Of a DNA stretch of 64,000 bases, positions 44,634 through 56,365 are shown one piece after another (the stretch's first letter is position 1; every line of letters starts with the position of its first letter). Both the position numbers and the translations under genes were made by a program. Location: positions 444,105,531-444,169,530 of the forward strand of contig CM077665.1 in the NCBI GenBank assembly GCA_039707655.1, written 5' to 3'. The notes beneath the pieces were generated by a model that did no database searches, had not been told where the DNA came from, and saw only the letters and a program-made list of their open reading frames with translations. Source of the DNA: Elymus sibiricus. Its lineage: Eukaryota; Streptophyta; Magnoliopsida; Poales; Poaceae.

Positions 44634-46676
44634 TGTTGGCGCCGCCTCCTCGCAGCGGCGCTTCTTCTTCTACCTCTTGATGTCTCTCACAACTCAACCT
44701 TCTCTCTTGTATGGTTTCTCACAAGAAAGCATTCCCAGGACACACACACGCACACACACCTCACCGTGGAGCAAACTAGCTTTGCTTTCATCTCCCGGTG
44801 AGAGCACAGCCACTACATCTTTTCTGCCAGCTCTCGCGGCCCCTTCTTTTCTCATTAACTCAAGGGATACTTATACACAGGAGAGATTAGCCCACGCACA
44901 TGACCCAGCCGCCATGCCCGGCCACTAACCCACTAACTCTACATACACGTACAAACCCACAACTACTTCTGATTACTACTCAACCGGCTAGCTTCACTTT
45001 GAGTGGCCACCAAGTCTGCAGAACGTTTGGATGCCCACGTTCAGGACCAAGTCACAAGTAATGGCTCCCGATTCTTGCTCCACACTGATCTGCCACACGA
45101 CTCAGCTGGCCCGGCTCCGCAGCGTACGCAGCTAACTGATTAATCTATCCATGCAGCCTACTTGCTAATGCAACGGCACACCCTGCCTACCTGCATGCAT
45201 GCTACTCAGCTGATGCTAACTCAACTAACTACCTTGGCACTATTAGCTTGCATGTGTACACGTCCTCACATATCTACGTGCACACTCACAGCCCCGCAGC
45301 CTCATGCCTCAACTCAACTATATGCATGAACCAAAATCTAAATCTAGCACTAATAACAAGATTAGTTCTAACATTCACCTCCCTAATCTTGTTAACTTAT
45401 TTCTCTCTTGAAGCCAATGGTTGTTAACGTCGTCGATGCAACACGCAGACGGCCGCCAATGCCATCTTGTCACGCCGATTGCCGCCGTCGTCGTTGGCCT
45501 CGATGAGAGCCACACCTCCCGCGTCTTCACCACGAGCGCACCGCCGTGGCACGCTCGCTGCCGCATGTTTGCCACCGGTGCCGCAACTCACCGGTGACTC
45601 GCCTCCATGCTCGCCACCGGTGACACAACTCGCCGGTGACTCGCCTCCATGTTGTCGACGATGACGCACCTTGTCGAAGACTCGGACATGGAACTCCTTA
45701 TGGCAATGTCCTCCACGCATGGCCATCACCACCTTGCCGCCGGTGACGCAACTTACCGGGCGACATACCTTTCGCCATCGCTCGTGACGCAACTTGACGA
45801 GGATGAAGACACGCACCGGCCGCTATCAGCATCACGCCGCCAACGGCGTCCACCTTGTGCCGCCGACGTCCCCCTCACATGGAATTCGCCGCGCCGCCGC
45901 CACCGCCTCGGATCGACAAGGCTCTGATGCCAATTGTTGGCGCCGCCTCCTTGCAGCGGCGCTTCTTCTTCTACCTCTTGCTGTCTCTCACAACTCAACC
46001 TTCTCTCTTGTATGGTTTCTCACAAGAAAGCATTCCCAGGACACACACGCACGCACACACACACCTCACCGTGGAGCAAACTAGCTTTGCTTTCATCTCC
46101 CGGTGAGAGCACAGCCACTACATCTTTTCTGCCGGCTCTCGCGGCCCCTTCTTTTCTCATTAATTCAAGGGATACTTATACACAGGAGAGATTAGCCCAC
46201 GCACATGACCCAGCCGCCATGCCCGGCCACTAACCCACTAACTCTACATACACGTACAAACCCACAACTACTTCCGATTACTACTCAACCGGCTAGCTTC
46301 ACTTTGAGTGGCCACCAAGTCTGCAGAACGTTTGGATGCCCACGTTCAGGACCAAGTCACAGTAATGGCTCCCGATTCTTGCTCCACACTGATCTGCCAC
46401 ACGACTCGGCTGGCCCGGCTCCGCAGCGTACGCAGCTAACTGATTAATCTATCCATACAGCCTACTTGCTAATGCAACGGCACACCCTGCCTACCTGCAT
46501 GCATGCTACTCAGCTGATGCTAACTCAACTAACTACCTTGGCACTATTAGCTTGCATGTGTACACGTCCTCACATATCTACGTGCACACTCACAGCCCGC
46601 AGCCTCATGCCTCAACTCAACTATATGCATGAACCAAAATCTAAATCTAGCACTAATAACAAGATTAGTTCTAACA
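44634..46676 (-). mobile_element. Small non-autonomous LTR element, 2,043 bp
   Basis: LTRs are 44634-45373 (740 bp) and 45935-46676 (742 bp), TGTTAGAACT...GCGCCAACA on minus, around a 561 bp internal domain. A PBS TGGCATCAGAGCC (one change from the initiator-Met type) at 45920-45932, two bases from the LTR, and a PPT-like GGGAGGTGAA at 45374-45383 set the minus orientation and a Copia style. Flanks GCATC (44629-44633) and ACATC (46677-46681) are a TSD with one mismatch. The internal domain has only Gly/Ser/His-rich frames with a ~30 bp duplication near 45590-45650, and no gag or pol domain. It lies about 1.9 kb from the 3' end of the AP2/ERF gene. Confidence 0.85.
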
Positions 46677-46681
46677 ACATC

Positions 46682-47797
46682 AAATCAGTCACAATATGGT
46701 ACATGATCCTCCATACTTATTACTTAAGGCGCGCACGCATCATAAATCAAGCATTGAATGCCCAGAGCCCGACTCTGTCGATCGATCGGCCGGTTGCACC
46801 AACATTCTGTTGAGTGCTAACTAACCGAGTAGGTGCCTCATTGGCCAGTCCGAATCCACGCAGATATCCCCATCCGGCAATTGAACGGGCAACGTACGAG
46901 CCCGCCCGGTACCACCCTACCTACCGTCCCCACCGGAGCCGCCGCCCGCCCGGCCGGAGCTAGCAGTCGACAGGTCCCGGACGGCGACAAGGCCGCGGCG
47001 GCATCGGATCCTCCCGTCAGCATGCGCCCCACGAATCAGCGACCCCCCGATCTGCGTTGATTATTGCCGCTGATCACGTACGTACGAACTTAGCAGTACT
47101 ACTCGTTAATAATACTAGTCAGGACGCAATCAGCCCGGCTTATTGCCTGCATGCGTCGTACTACGACGTCGCTAGCTGCGCGCCGCATGTATGCAAACTC
47201 CCATATGCATGATCGCCTGGCCATGTGTTGGGCATGTGAGGCGGTCGACGCGGCCACCGCTACGTGTACGTACTCAGGATCCTTGATTTCGTACTAGTTT
47301 ATGCGATGCTTGATTTAACTAATCCGGGGAAGGTAACTAAACCTGGAGTTTCTTACCAGAAAAGAACGAGCAGATTGATTAAAACTAATCAAACTTGGCG
47401 TCGCTGCTGGTGGAGTGTACATACGGCTGGCGGTTGGACTGGTATCATATGGGAGCCGGTAACTGGCGTGCTTGTGCTGTGTACCTAACTCGTAACTTAG
47501 TGGTCATTGGCTTTGCGTTTTTAGCTAGCTCTGCTGCTAGGAGACAAGGGAATAATGTGCGCGCAGGGTTGGAACTTTCCTTGATCCTTCCGTCTGCTTT
47601 GCTTGTTTTTTTCTCCTAGCTCCGGCCGTGTCTTTCCGCCTCTGGACTCGCCTCCCTTTATTGTAACCTAGGATAACGTGGGGTTTGTACCAAACCCAGC
47701 AAACATATGACTACAGCTCAGTACTTCACCTAAGGAGTAGTTAAATACTACTGCTAAGCCGCAGGTAATTAAAAGCCATGTTGACCTTGTTATATTA
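46682..47797. other. Intergenic, nothing recognised
   Basis: Mixed composition with a GC-rich patch near 46900-46990. ORFs of 74-75 codons on either strand lack motifs. Confidence 0.5.
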
Positions 47798-47853
47798 CTC
47801 CTTCCGTAAAAATATATAAGAGCATTTAGATCACTAATTCTTTACGGAGAAAG
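47798..47853. mobile_element. Stowaway-type MITE remnant
   Basis: Begins CTCCTTCCGTAAAAATATAT and ends TTTACGGAGAAAG, a degraded form of the CTCCCTCCGTAAA terminal repeat, flanked by TA on both sides. It is only 56 bp, so the centre is deleted. Confidence 0.6.
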
Positions 47854-47855
47854 TA

Positions 47856-47920
47856 TTCCCTCCGTCCCATAGTATAAAAACGTTTTTGACACTAGCTCTT
47901 ATATTATGGGACGAAGGGAG
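47856..47920. mobile_element. Stowaway (Tc1/Mariner) MITE, 65 bp
   Basis: Termini TTCCCTCCGTCCCATA and TATGGGACGAAGGGAG pair as inverted repeats. TA target duplications lie at 47854-47855 and 47921-47922, and the first is shared with the neighbouring MITE. Confidence 0.8.
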
Positions 47921-47922
47921 TA

Positions 47923-48598
47923 CAAGAACTCCTTCCGTATTTCTAGAGATCCTCTCATAATGACGACGTAGAAGCAGCGAGGTAACCCTGTGGAAATTTG
48001 GGAGTTTGTTTGTTAAAAGTGCACCTCTGCTGGAGAGTGGGGCGGTATAACACGCTAACACAAGAGTCCATTCCTTGGTGCCAAACTCGTTTGTGCAATC
48101 GGTAAGGAAACACTGAGCGGTTCATTCTGGCCGGCTTTTTTGCTTGTATAACACTGTTTCGCCGGACCATAAAAACGACTTACAAACGGCCGGCAATCTA
48201 CCAGGCCACAACACATATGTATATCATCGAATAACAAAAATTATTGCAAACGCATCGAGTTAATTAACTTCTAGCCACCAGTAAATGGCAGCCCATCATG
48301 TCGTAGATGTAGAAGCATCTATCAACTCAGCAATCATCTAAAGCATTTGCAAACTTGTAGAGCAAACCTGCGTCTTCTTTTTGAGGGAACTCCATCGTGT
48401 CTAGTAAAGCATCTTTTGTTGATAGTAGCAATAATTTTTTTTAAAGCACACATGTTCCATGGCCGAGTGAAGAAGACTCACAAACAGCTGAGAATAATAA
48501 CTTCTTTTTCAATAACAGTGCTACCACTAAATGTTTTATCCTTGCTACGATACTACAGTACTAGCAAAGCAATTCATGTGGTGAAAAACAAAATACTC
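47923..48598. other. 3' flank of the AP2/ERF gene
   Basis: AT-rich and non-coding. It should contain the gene's 3' UTR (minus strand), but I find no unambiguous AATAAA signal. Confidence 0.4.
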
Positions 48599-49417
48599 CT
48601 ACTCGGCCCACAAGAGTGGCTCACTGAGCCCGACGCAGCATCCGCCGTCGTACTCCTCGGCGGCCAGCGCCACCGGCCAGACCGGCGACCAGAAGAGGCC
48701 GTCCCTCAGGTCGAGAAGAAGGTCGGGAAGGTCGAACAGCGCATTGTCGACTTCGCCACTGTCCGCGGGCACCGCCTCAGTGCAGGCCGCGGGCTCCGGT
48801 GACTCCGAAACGGCGCCGGAGGACGACGGCGTCTCGGGCTCGTGCTCGGGCTCGGCCTCGCACTGCACGGCGGCTGTGGCAGCGGCCTTCGCGGCAGCGG
48901 CCTGGATGTCCGCAGGCGACGTGGAGTCCGGGCGTGGCAGCTCGTGGGCGAGCTCCGGGAAGTTGAGGTGCGCGGAGCGGCCCTTGATGGCTAGCGCGGC
49001 CACGTCGTGGGCGCGCGCCGCCATCTCCGCGGTGGGGAAGGTGCCGAGCCAGATGCGCGACTTCTTGCGCGGCTCGCGGATCTCGGACACCCACTTGCCC
49101 CAGCTCCGGCGCCGCACGCCGCGGTACGACGGGTGCTTGAAGCCGCTCTTGGACACGGCTGCCTTGACGCTCGCGGCGTTGTCCTCGTCGGTGCTGCAGC
49201 AGCTACTCTCGTCTCCACGGGCGCCATTGGTGGCCGCGGCCTCCGATTCTTGGTCGGCGGCGGCTCTCTTGCGCTTCTTTGGGTGTTTGGGCTTGGGGTT
49301 CTTGGGAAGCTCTAGCACGCTGTTGGCGAGCGAGGAGGAGGAGGAGGAAGTGGACAGTGTCGACGAGGAGACGGAGGAGGAGGAGGTGGTGGGTGCATGG
49401 CTTGCGTCTGCCTCCAT
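48599..49417 (-). CDS. AP2/ERF transcription factor, DREB A-4 (TINY-like) type, 272 aa
   Basis: The only convincing host gene here. The start is the ATG at 49417 ([10 protein letters not shown]); an earlier in-frame ATG at 49558 lies upstream of the TATA box. Residues 11-30 are Ser-rich, 39-51 are a basic nuclear-localisation-like run ([13 protein letters not shown]), and 98-155 are one AP2 domain ([39 protein letters not shown]). Val110 in WVSE and Glu in REP are the DREB-type residues, and [19 protein letters not shown] after the domain fits group A-4. The C terminus is acidic and Leu-rich ([11 protein letters not shown]), a likely activation region. It is intronless and GC-rich, as usual for grass DREBs. 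It would act in the nucleus on DRE/GCC-type promoters, probably in stress or growth control; the target role is inferred from the family. Confidence 0.93.
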   Translation of the reverse strand: MEADASHAPTTSSSSVSSSTLSTSSSSSSLANSVLELPKNPKPKHPKKRKRAAADQESEAAATNGARGDESSCCSTDEDNAASVKAAVSKSGFKHPSYRGVRRRSWGKWVSEIREPRKKSRIWLGTFPTAEMAARAHDVAALAIKGRSAHLNFPELAHELPRPDSTSPADIQAAAAKAAATAAVQCEAEPEHEPETPSSSGAVSESPEPAACTEAVPADSGEVDNALFDLPDLLLDLRDGLFWSPVWPVALAAEEYDGGCCVGLSEPLLWAE

Positions 49418-50036
49418 GGCTTGGTAGCAGGGATCTGAAGGCCTGTAGCTAGCTAGGTGGACAAGAAGAAGCGTGGGGACTTGGGGAGTAGAGAGTGCCT
49501 TCGGCCGTATATATAGGGGTAGCTTCTTCCTTGGCCTCTCGCTGGGGCCATTGAGCAAAGCGTTTTGTTTGTTTTCCTTTCTTTTTCAACGTGTTAGTAC
49601 TGTTTATTATTATTTATTTATATTTAAAAAAAGCGGGGAAAGAAGAGTTTGATACTAGGAGCGAATGTTTCGACATTTAATGTTTACACAAAATAAAGCA
49701 ATCTTAAAAAGTTTTTTCCAAGGAGAAGAGTATTACGCGTGCAAGAAGGAAAAAAGGTTGTATTCAAGTGCAGTCAATTGGTCAATTAAAACGAGAGCTC
49801 ACTGAACCGTATTTAAATCATGCTACGATCAACTGGTTTATATTCAACAGAATGGAATTACTAACCATTGAAACACCATGTGAACCAATGCCAGTTAGGT
49901 AACACGTCCGATTCAGATTTATTGTGTCACCGTTTGCTTTTGCTTGTAGATTCTGCTACGGCAAGCTTGTCATCCTCCTCCTCCCCCGCATCATCGTCAG
50001 ATTGGGTTGTACTGGGGTTCATGGGAGCACACTTGA
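49418..50036 (-). other. Promoter and upstream region of the AP2/ERF gene
   Basis: The minus strand has a TATA box at 49508-49515, then a short leader with GCTAGCTAG repeats. Further upstream the DNA is AT-rich, with no gene recognised. Confidence 0.6.
49508..49515 (-). promoter_or_regulatory. TATA box of the AP2/ERF gene
   Basis: CCCTATATATACGGC on minus, about 95 bp upstream of the ATG at 49417. Confidence 0.8.
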
Positions 50037-50039
50037 TAA

Positions 50040-50342
50040 GGCCTCCTTTGGTTTATAGGATAGGATTATTATAGGAATAGAAAACTTGTAAGAAATAAGA
50101 TAACATGCATCTTAAATCATATGAGTAGGATTAGAAAAAGAGATGTCATTTCATTCACATCATAAGAATTTTTCCTGAGTGTAGTCTCTTTTTTATTTTC
50201 CTTTGAAATGTGGAGGATATGAACCAATCCTATGTAGGAATAGGAATGCCTTCCTATGAACCGAAGGCATCTAAAGAAAAAATTCCTAAAAGAATCCTAT
50301 CCTATAGAATTTCTCTGAAATTCCTCCAAACCAAAGGAGGCC
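50040..50342. mobile_element. Tourist/Harbinger-type MITE, 303 bp
   Basis: Perfect 15-bp terminal inverted repeats GGCCTCCTTTGGTTT / AAACCAAAGGAGGCC with the 3-bp TSD TAA at 50037-50039 and 50343-50345, which is the PIF/Harbinger signature. It lies about 0.5 kb upstream of the AP2/ERF TATA box. Confidence 0.85.
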
Positions 50343-50345
50343 TAA

Positions 50346-53300
50346 ACTTCAAGGGATGGTGATAGCACCAAGGTGAGATCCAGGTAGGGTTGAGGGGTCT
50401 AGGAATCTGAAACTAATTCAGGTCTTTTCTGGAAATCCTAATGAGCAAAACTTTATCATGATGTTCCTTTCGAAGCCTCTAATCAATATAGTTCTTACAA
50501 AATACTAGTAGAGGTTACACTACTATAGAATCATACACCACTGACGGGAGAGACTAAACCCCTGTACCAACGTATTTTGCCAGTTAGAAGTAACCAATAT
50601 TACCGCTGGCGACTATGTATTCCCCTTAATACTGACGATAGTAAGAAGCAAAAGAGAAGAATAAAAAAATCCCACGTTCATAAGTTGCCCAAATCACGGC
50701 ATCGAGAAAAACCGAAATCACTAGTGAAGAGGTACGCTTTGCAAATACCGTTCTCATGTGATGTGATGGTACCACTTGTCGCAGCTCGCAACCTAAGAAT
50801 TTTGATGGGATTTCTTTCCGCGTGTGAGAAGGATGGGTCGTCATATTTTTGGCAATGTCTAATAACATGACCAAAGCATCAGCAATCAGGTCAAAGATCA
50901 AAGAGGGGCTCCGATCTACCGAACATATTCTTGTTTTCCTCACTTTGGGCCTCCGATCTACCGAGCATACTCCTTGTTTTCCTCACTTTGGGGCTCCTAG
51001 TAAAGTTACATGGCAACACATTGTTGGTGGTACCGACCGCGTCGATCTGGCGAGTAAAGTTACATCGAGCCTCCCCTTCTCGGCCATGTTGACTGTAGTT
51101 GTGTCGATGGCTTGTTGGCGTAGATTGTTGGCCTCTCTAGCTGGTGAGGTCAGGGTTTGTCAGTCTCTTCTCCCTCATGTTGTTGTAGCTTTCGGCGCCA
51201 ACATGTGCCTATGATTTTTTTTTGAGGTTGGGATCTTGGATTTGTGGATCTTTTAGCGCCAACGTCTTCAGACAGATTCTACTCGATGGCGCTGAACCGA
51301 CAAGGTTGTGGCCTTGGTGACTTTCCACCCACGATCAAGAATGACTGGCTGGCTCTAGCAACGGAGAGACATCAACAAGGCCACACCATCGACCCATTTA
51401 GGACGAAGAAGACGATGGGCCTTCAGGGACCTCGACACATTTTCTTTCTTTTTTCAAGGATGTATGCCTGTTTTTTGTTACCCGAGGGATGTATGACTGT
51501 TGATCATCAGATCCGGTGTCCTTTTCTGCAAAAGACAAAATGCAGACAAAATTGCTAACCATATTTTTTTTCCTTTGCATTGAAAAAAAATCTTAAGTGG
51601 GCAGTTGAATTGACACCACACCAGGACCAGGCCATGTTGCCGGCTCACGCGGAATTGTTGGGCATATGTATACGTACGCCCATATTGTTTTGCTTGACGG
51701 AGCATGCTGAATAGCCCTACATCATCTTAGCTACCGCGGCAAGTCCAAAACAAAAACTCCCATGGATTAATGATTGCAAATAAACAACTTCTGTGGCGAT
51801 TTATTGCGCTCGTAGATCCCTCTAGCTCGTTGGCCGATGGATGGTTGACTGGTTGTTAAGCCTTAACTAACAGAGCAGAGGCATGCAGGTCAGTCTTATT
51901 TCTTCTGGAGAAACCACTCATAAACTAGTAACTCAGAGCGGATCCATCAAGGAGCAAGTAGTCAAGTGGCGCCTCTTGCATGCATAGCATAATGCAGCTC
52001 GCATAAGAAACGGTTAATTTGGCGGCACGACGTAGTACGTGGGGTGGCACATGGCTGTCAGTCTTGGTCATACTGCCTGTGCCTGGGCGCCAAACCCTCG
52101 ACGGCCGCAGGCTGGAGGTCGTCGGACTCGGGCAAAATCTCAACGGACGTTCGGCCGGAATCCTGTGGCCCGCGCCCGGTTCAAGAACCGAATTTGGCCT
52201 CGTTTTGTCCGGTTTTGGCTTTGACTTTCCGATGCGTTGTTACTCTCTCGATCGTTCGTGCATATCCCTCGGTCCGTCCCTGCGAAATTTCAGGTCCGAT
52301 GCCACAACCGGACACGAGAGAAAATGTTAGGCCACGGCACACCATCGTCGCCCGCTCCGAAATTCCAGCTCTGATTGATGGCGATCGCTCCCTCTCTGTC
52401 TCTCTCTCACTCACTGGTTCGTACGGTCCGAATAACTCCATGCGGATCGGCAAAGATATTTGCATCTGCACACACAGATCAAACAAGGCTTCGCCACGTA
52501 CATCGCCCATCCTCCCGATGGAGTATACGGAGAGGAATTAAACGCCGTCACCATTAGTGGTAGTAGTCCGGTACTAGTACCTAGCCAGGAACCTGCGCCG
52601 GGATTAATTCCTTCCTTCCTTCCTTCCATCTACGCTTTGCGCTGCGAGCACGACGCACATGGCGATGGCCACGCCCCGTACGAGCTCCGGACCTCCGGCG
52701 CTCGTGCGATCACCGCACAAAAATAGTGGTTTCAGAAGGTTCAGAGGGCTAGACTACAGTGACCTACCACTCTATCGGCCAGCAGGTCGAGCAGCAACCA
52801 ACATCACGCTGTGCTTACGCTGGCTCGCACCGGCTGACAGGGAGGTCCCGCCGGCCGGTTGAAACTCAGCGGGGCCCGTTGTCAGCGCGCGATGGCCGAT
52901 GGGACATTGTAGAGCGCGTACTCCTGTTTACATACAGAGCTTGGGAGACAATGAGGTCGGGCCTGGAGATGGAACTCCGGGCCGGCGCGCGTGCGATCGA
53001 CGCAAATCCAGGGGCGATCGAGGCGCTAATCCCCTCGTCAAGCCAGCAGCGTTCTTCTTCTTCTTCTCCTTCTTCTTTTTTTGCGGGCACCAGCAGCGTT
53101 CTTCGTGAAACACGTTGGATTGGTTGACCTACGGGGGCTTCCCCATGAGCTGCTGCCTGTGCCAGAGAATTAAGCGGCCACGTGAGGTGAGAGCGGAGTG
53201 AGACCGCTCCGCTCCCTGCGGCGCCCGCGTCGATCGTGGAGTAGATCCCAATCACAACTAAGCACGTACGTACGTACGTACGTCGCTCATCTCAAGCGAT

Positions 53301-53652
53301 CGATGATAGGCAAAGCACGGCACGGGAAACCTCACACAGATTGTGGAGTCCGATCGAGGTCGACCGTGCTGATCGAGTAGATCGCAAGCATCAGCCGACC
53401 AATCGCCATAGGAAGGAAGGGCAGCGCCTGCATGCGGCTGCGTGCGCTCCTAGCCGATGAACCGCACGGCTGCGTGGAGGCGTACGTACCCGCGGTTGAG
53501 CCTCGATCAAAGGCACCGGCTGGCCGGCGGGGTTTACTACTTGGCTGTACAGGAACGTCCTACCGAATATTGGCCTATTGTTAGTGGCGGATCCATCCAT
53601 GGTACGCCACCTTGGTACACGCATGCACTGTCGCACATCACGCATTACTTGC
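50346..53652. other. Intergenic, no supported gene
   Basis: ORFs up to 165 codons on both strands overlap each other and show no domain. Simple repeats occur: (TTCC)n near 52611-52628, (TTC)n near 53055-53080 and (ACGT)n near 53263-53282. Confidence 0.5.
50905..50992. repeat. 44-bp imperfect tandem duplication
   Basis: CTCCGATCTACCGA followed by a CATA...TTGTTTTCCTCACTTTGGG phrase occurs twice, starting at about 50909 and 50951, with a few differences. Confidence 0.7.
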
Positions 53653-53826
53653 TGTTAGAAGTATAAATATGTTTAAGTTAGAGATTAGGAGTTAGAGATA
53701 GGATTGGTTTAAACCATGTACGACTTGCCCTCTACTCCAAGTCTCTCTCATATTGTACTCTATATATATCCCTACGAGGATAAGATCAATACAACACAAT
53801 ATTCTAGTCATCCTACAATTTCTACA
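53653..53826 (+). repeat. Solo LTR, 174 bp, with perfect TSD
   Basis: Starts TGTTAGAAGT and ends AATTTCTACA. The 5-bp TSD CTTGC lies at 53648-53652 and 53827-53831. Inside are a TATA-like TATATATAT near 53760 and an AT-rich end (GATAAGATCAATACAAC), as in a compact promoter/terminator LTR. Its size fits a TRIM-class element. I see no 5S-like block, so it is not obviously Cassandra. Confidence 0.82.
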
Positions 53827-53831
53827 CTTGC

Positions 53832-56365
53832 AAGTTTTATAGACCTTATCTGCCCTGCCCAGCGTGCATTTACGTTCTCTCTACCGCTTGCCCGGCGCGT
53901 ACGCACAGTAGCCCTCTCGTCCGTCCGGCCATAGACATAGATAGCTCGGACCCTCAAGGTGTCTTACTACGGCTTACGAGCAAGCAAGTATTCAAAGTTG
54001 GAGTACCCAACTCGTTCCGCATGATGAGTTAAACAAGTTTCGAGTCGTCTATCTAAACCTATAGATGACCAAAGCAGCACCGGCCGGCCGAGTCTAGCGC
54101 TCAGTCGCCGAAAATACTAGTGTCAACGAGCTATAGCAACCAATAGTTAATCTGACGCCGAAAGCCATCTTAATTGCATGCGAGATCAAGAACTTGACCG
54201 GAGGTTAACGACTGCAGTACCAAAGTGGAAGTAGTACTATACTTCACTACTATCCACTAGTGCACGCCGTGTACGAGTACTATACTTCACTAATCCACGA
54301 TAGTCATTCTGACCCTGGAAACCCTTAATTCGTTAATCGCGACCTCAGGGACAGAGATGAACAGTCTTTTCATGACTCCAGCAATTACAGTCACGACATG
54401 TCGACAGGCTAAAAATTACGGAGAGCTAGACGGTACAGGCTGTCCAAGATGCCAACGGCAGCCCATTGAATGCCAATGCAATGCACGCACGCACCCCGTT
54501 CTAACAGCAAATTACTACTACGTACGACCCTAATATAATGGTTACCAGCAGTTCTATAAGCTACAGGAACCACACGTTACCTACGCTCCTGGAGTCCTAG
54601 TTTATGTGTGCAGCAGCAGGAGGAGTATCTGGATGTATCTTCTGATCCCCTCTAAATGTCAATCGGAGTGGATGGCAACAGCCTGTTACAGCCCTAGTTT
54701 AGTGGTACGTCCATGCCGTAACAGCTGTGTGTATGTACCAGTGGTACTATACTAGTTTAAGATGGCCGATGAGCATTTAACCGTGTCCGTGGACGGACGA
54801 TGAAGAGCGTGCGCCCGCGCCTTGTTTTACATAACCGATGGTGCATTTAACAGCCATCTTGACCGGCTTAGTGATTACTACTGCACTGTCAAGTGAAGAG
54901 TGATTAGTACTGCTCTGCAAGCAAAGCAACCATCTCCACACCCGAGATTACAGTTTTTAGTTTGTGGTCCGTGTTTTTGAGAGCTTCACGCTCAGTCTAA
55001 ACCCCTGGAAATATGGAGATCGCCGGTGCGTTCTCAACCAAGCCTGTGGCGGTACTACAGGTACGGCTGCTGTGTTCTTGTATGCTTCAGTCAACAGCAA
55101 GTTGGCCGCAACAGCAGCGAAACTTTGGGAGGTTTTGGGGAAAGAGAAGGGGTTGATGGTGACAGAATGAAGCGGCAGATTTAAGCGCGTAAACTTGCAC
55201 TAGCGGCAAGTTTCGAAGAAAGGAAATGCACCAGCGCCAGGAATGCAGGATTGAGAAACGGCGCTAGAGTGCAGCACATGCCTCATGCCTGGATGAGAGT
55301 AGTTCAAACGTTCAACTGGAGTTTCAGCAAATTCAGGTGTCAGGATTGCTGCTGTCAACGATGTAAGTTCAGGTCCTTGAAATCATACACTGCTACCAGG
55401 GATGGCAGACAAGGAAGTAAAGTTTGCTGAAGAACAGCAGTTACTTTGCATATGATCATCTGCTTAATTACCCGCAAATCACTAGAGCCATGCCGTACCT
55501 TTCCGGAAAGACCCAGTCATGCGATTTCTGATGTATGGTCATTGGAGGCCAGCTAGTTTCTGGTATTCACGCCAACCTTTTGACTCCTTGGCGTTGGCGA
55601 GGAAGTATAACTCCACTTTGAGCGTAAAAGCATGCTGCTCAGGAGCTTTGTCAGTTGCCTTTCACCGTAATTTCATACTCTGCCTTTTAGTACACTGCCT
55701 GGCTGCTTGAGCCTCGTCTTTGAGCGGCTGATTTACGGGGAAAATGCACAGGCGGCCGGCCCACTAGCGCACGCAACGAAGCGAGTGGGAGAACCGGACC
55801 GAGTACTGTGACGACTCGAACTAACTACTATACTGAACTAGACTGAGGCACTATACCGACCTTTTTTTAGGAAATCAAATTATTTTTTTAAACAACACCA
55901 ATCTTTAAAATTGGGAATATGTTATTAAAAGCGTGATCATTTTTTAAAAACACGAACACATTTTATAGTTCTGAACATTTTTTGAAATCTGTGTACACTC
56001 TTTTGAATTTTACACACATTTTCTAAAAAAACACGAACAATATTTGAACATTGTGAACAATTTCCGAAATTGCAATTTAAAAAAAACATGGACTCATTTT
56101 GAAAGCGCGATATTTTCTTCAACTTTGTGAACATTTTTTTTAAAACACGAACACTTTTTTCAAAATTGAAACATTTTTTTAAAAATAAAATAGTTTTTTA
56201 ATAAAAATAAAATAGGGATAAATCAATATAAGAAAACAACATAAAACACTGGTCCATGGACCTTCTAGAAGGTTCCCAAAACAAAGATCCCCTCTAACAA
56301 GCTCTAAATGGGCCAGCCCATATAACGCGTGCTAGTGGCTAGTGTGTGAACCAGTGACTACTTTA
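53832..56365. other. Intergenic, ending in an AT-rich degenerate repeat
   Basis: 53832-55860 has no recognised feature apart from a short direct repeat GTACTATACTTCACTA near 54234 and 54280. From about 55870 to 56230 the DNA is a degenerate array of AACATTTTTT / ACACGAAC phrases, followed by GGTCCATGGACC. This kind of sequence is common in decayed Triticeae transposons, but I cannot name the family. Confidence 0.5.

Noticed and set aside
48744..49427. 227-codon plus-strand ORF over the AP2/ERF gene
   Set aside because: GC-rich shadow of the real minus-strand gene, which carries the AP2 domain.
52044..53255. Overlapping ORFs of 100-165 codons on both strands
   Set aside because: No domains, no supported splice structure, and they contain simple repeats.
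53653..53826. Cassandra-type LTR with a 5S rRNA-like block
   Set aside because: Considered because of the small LTR size, but I see no 5S-like internal promoter sequence and the ends differ.
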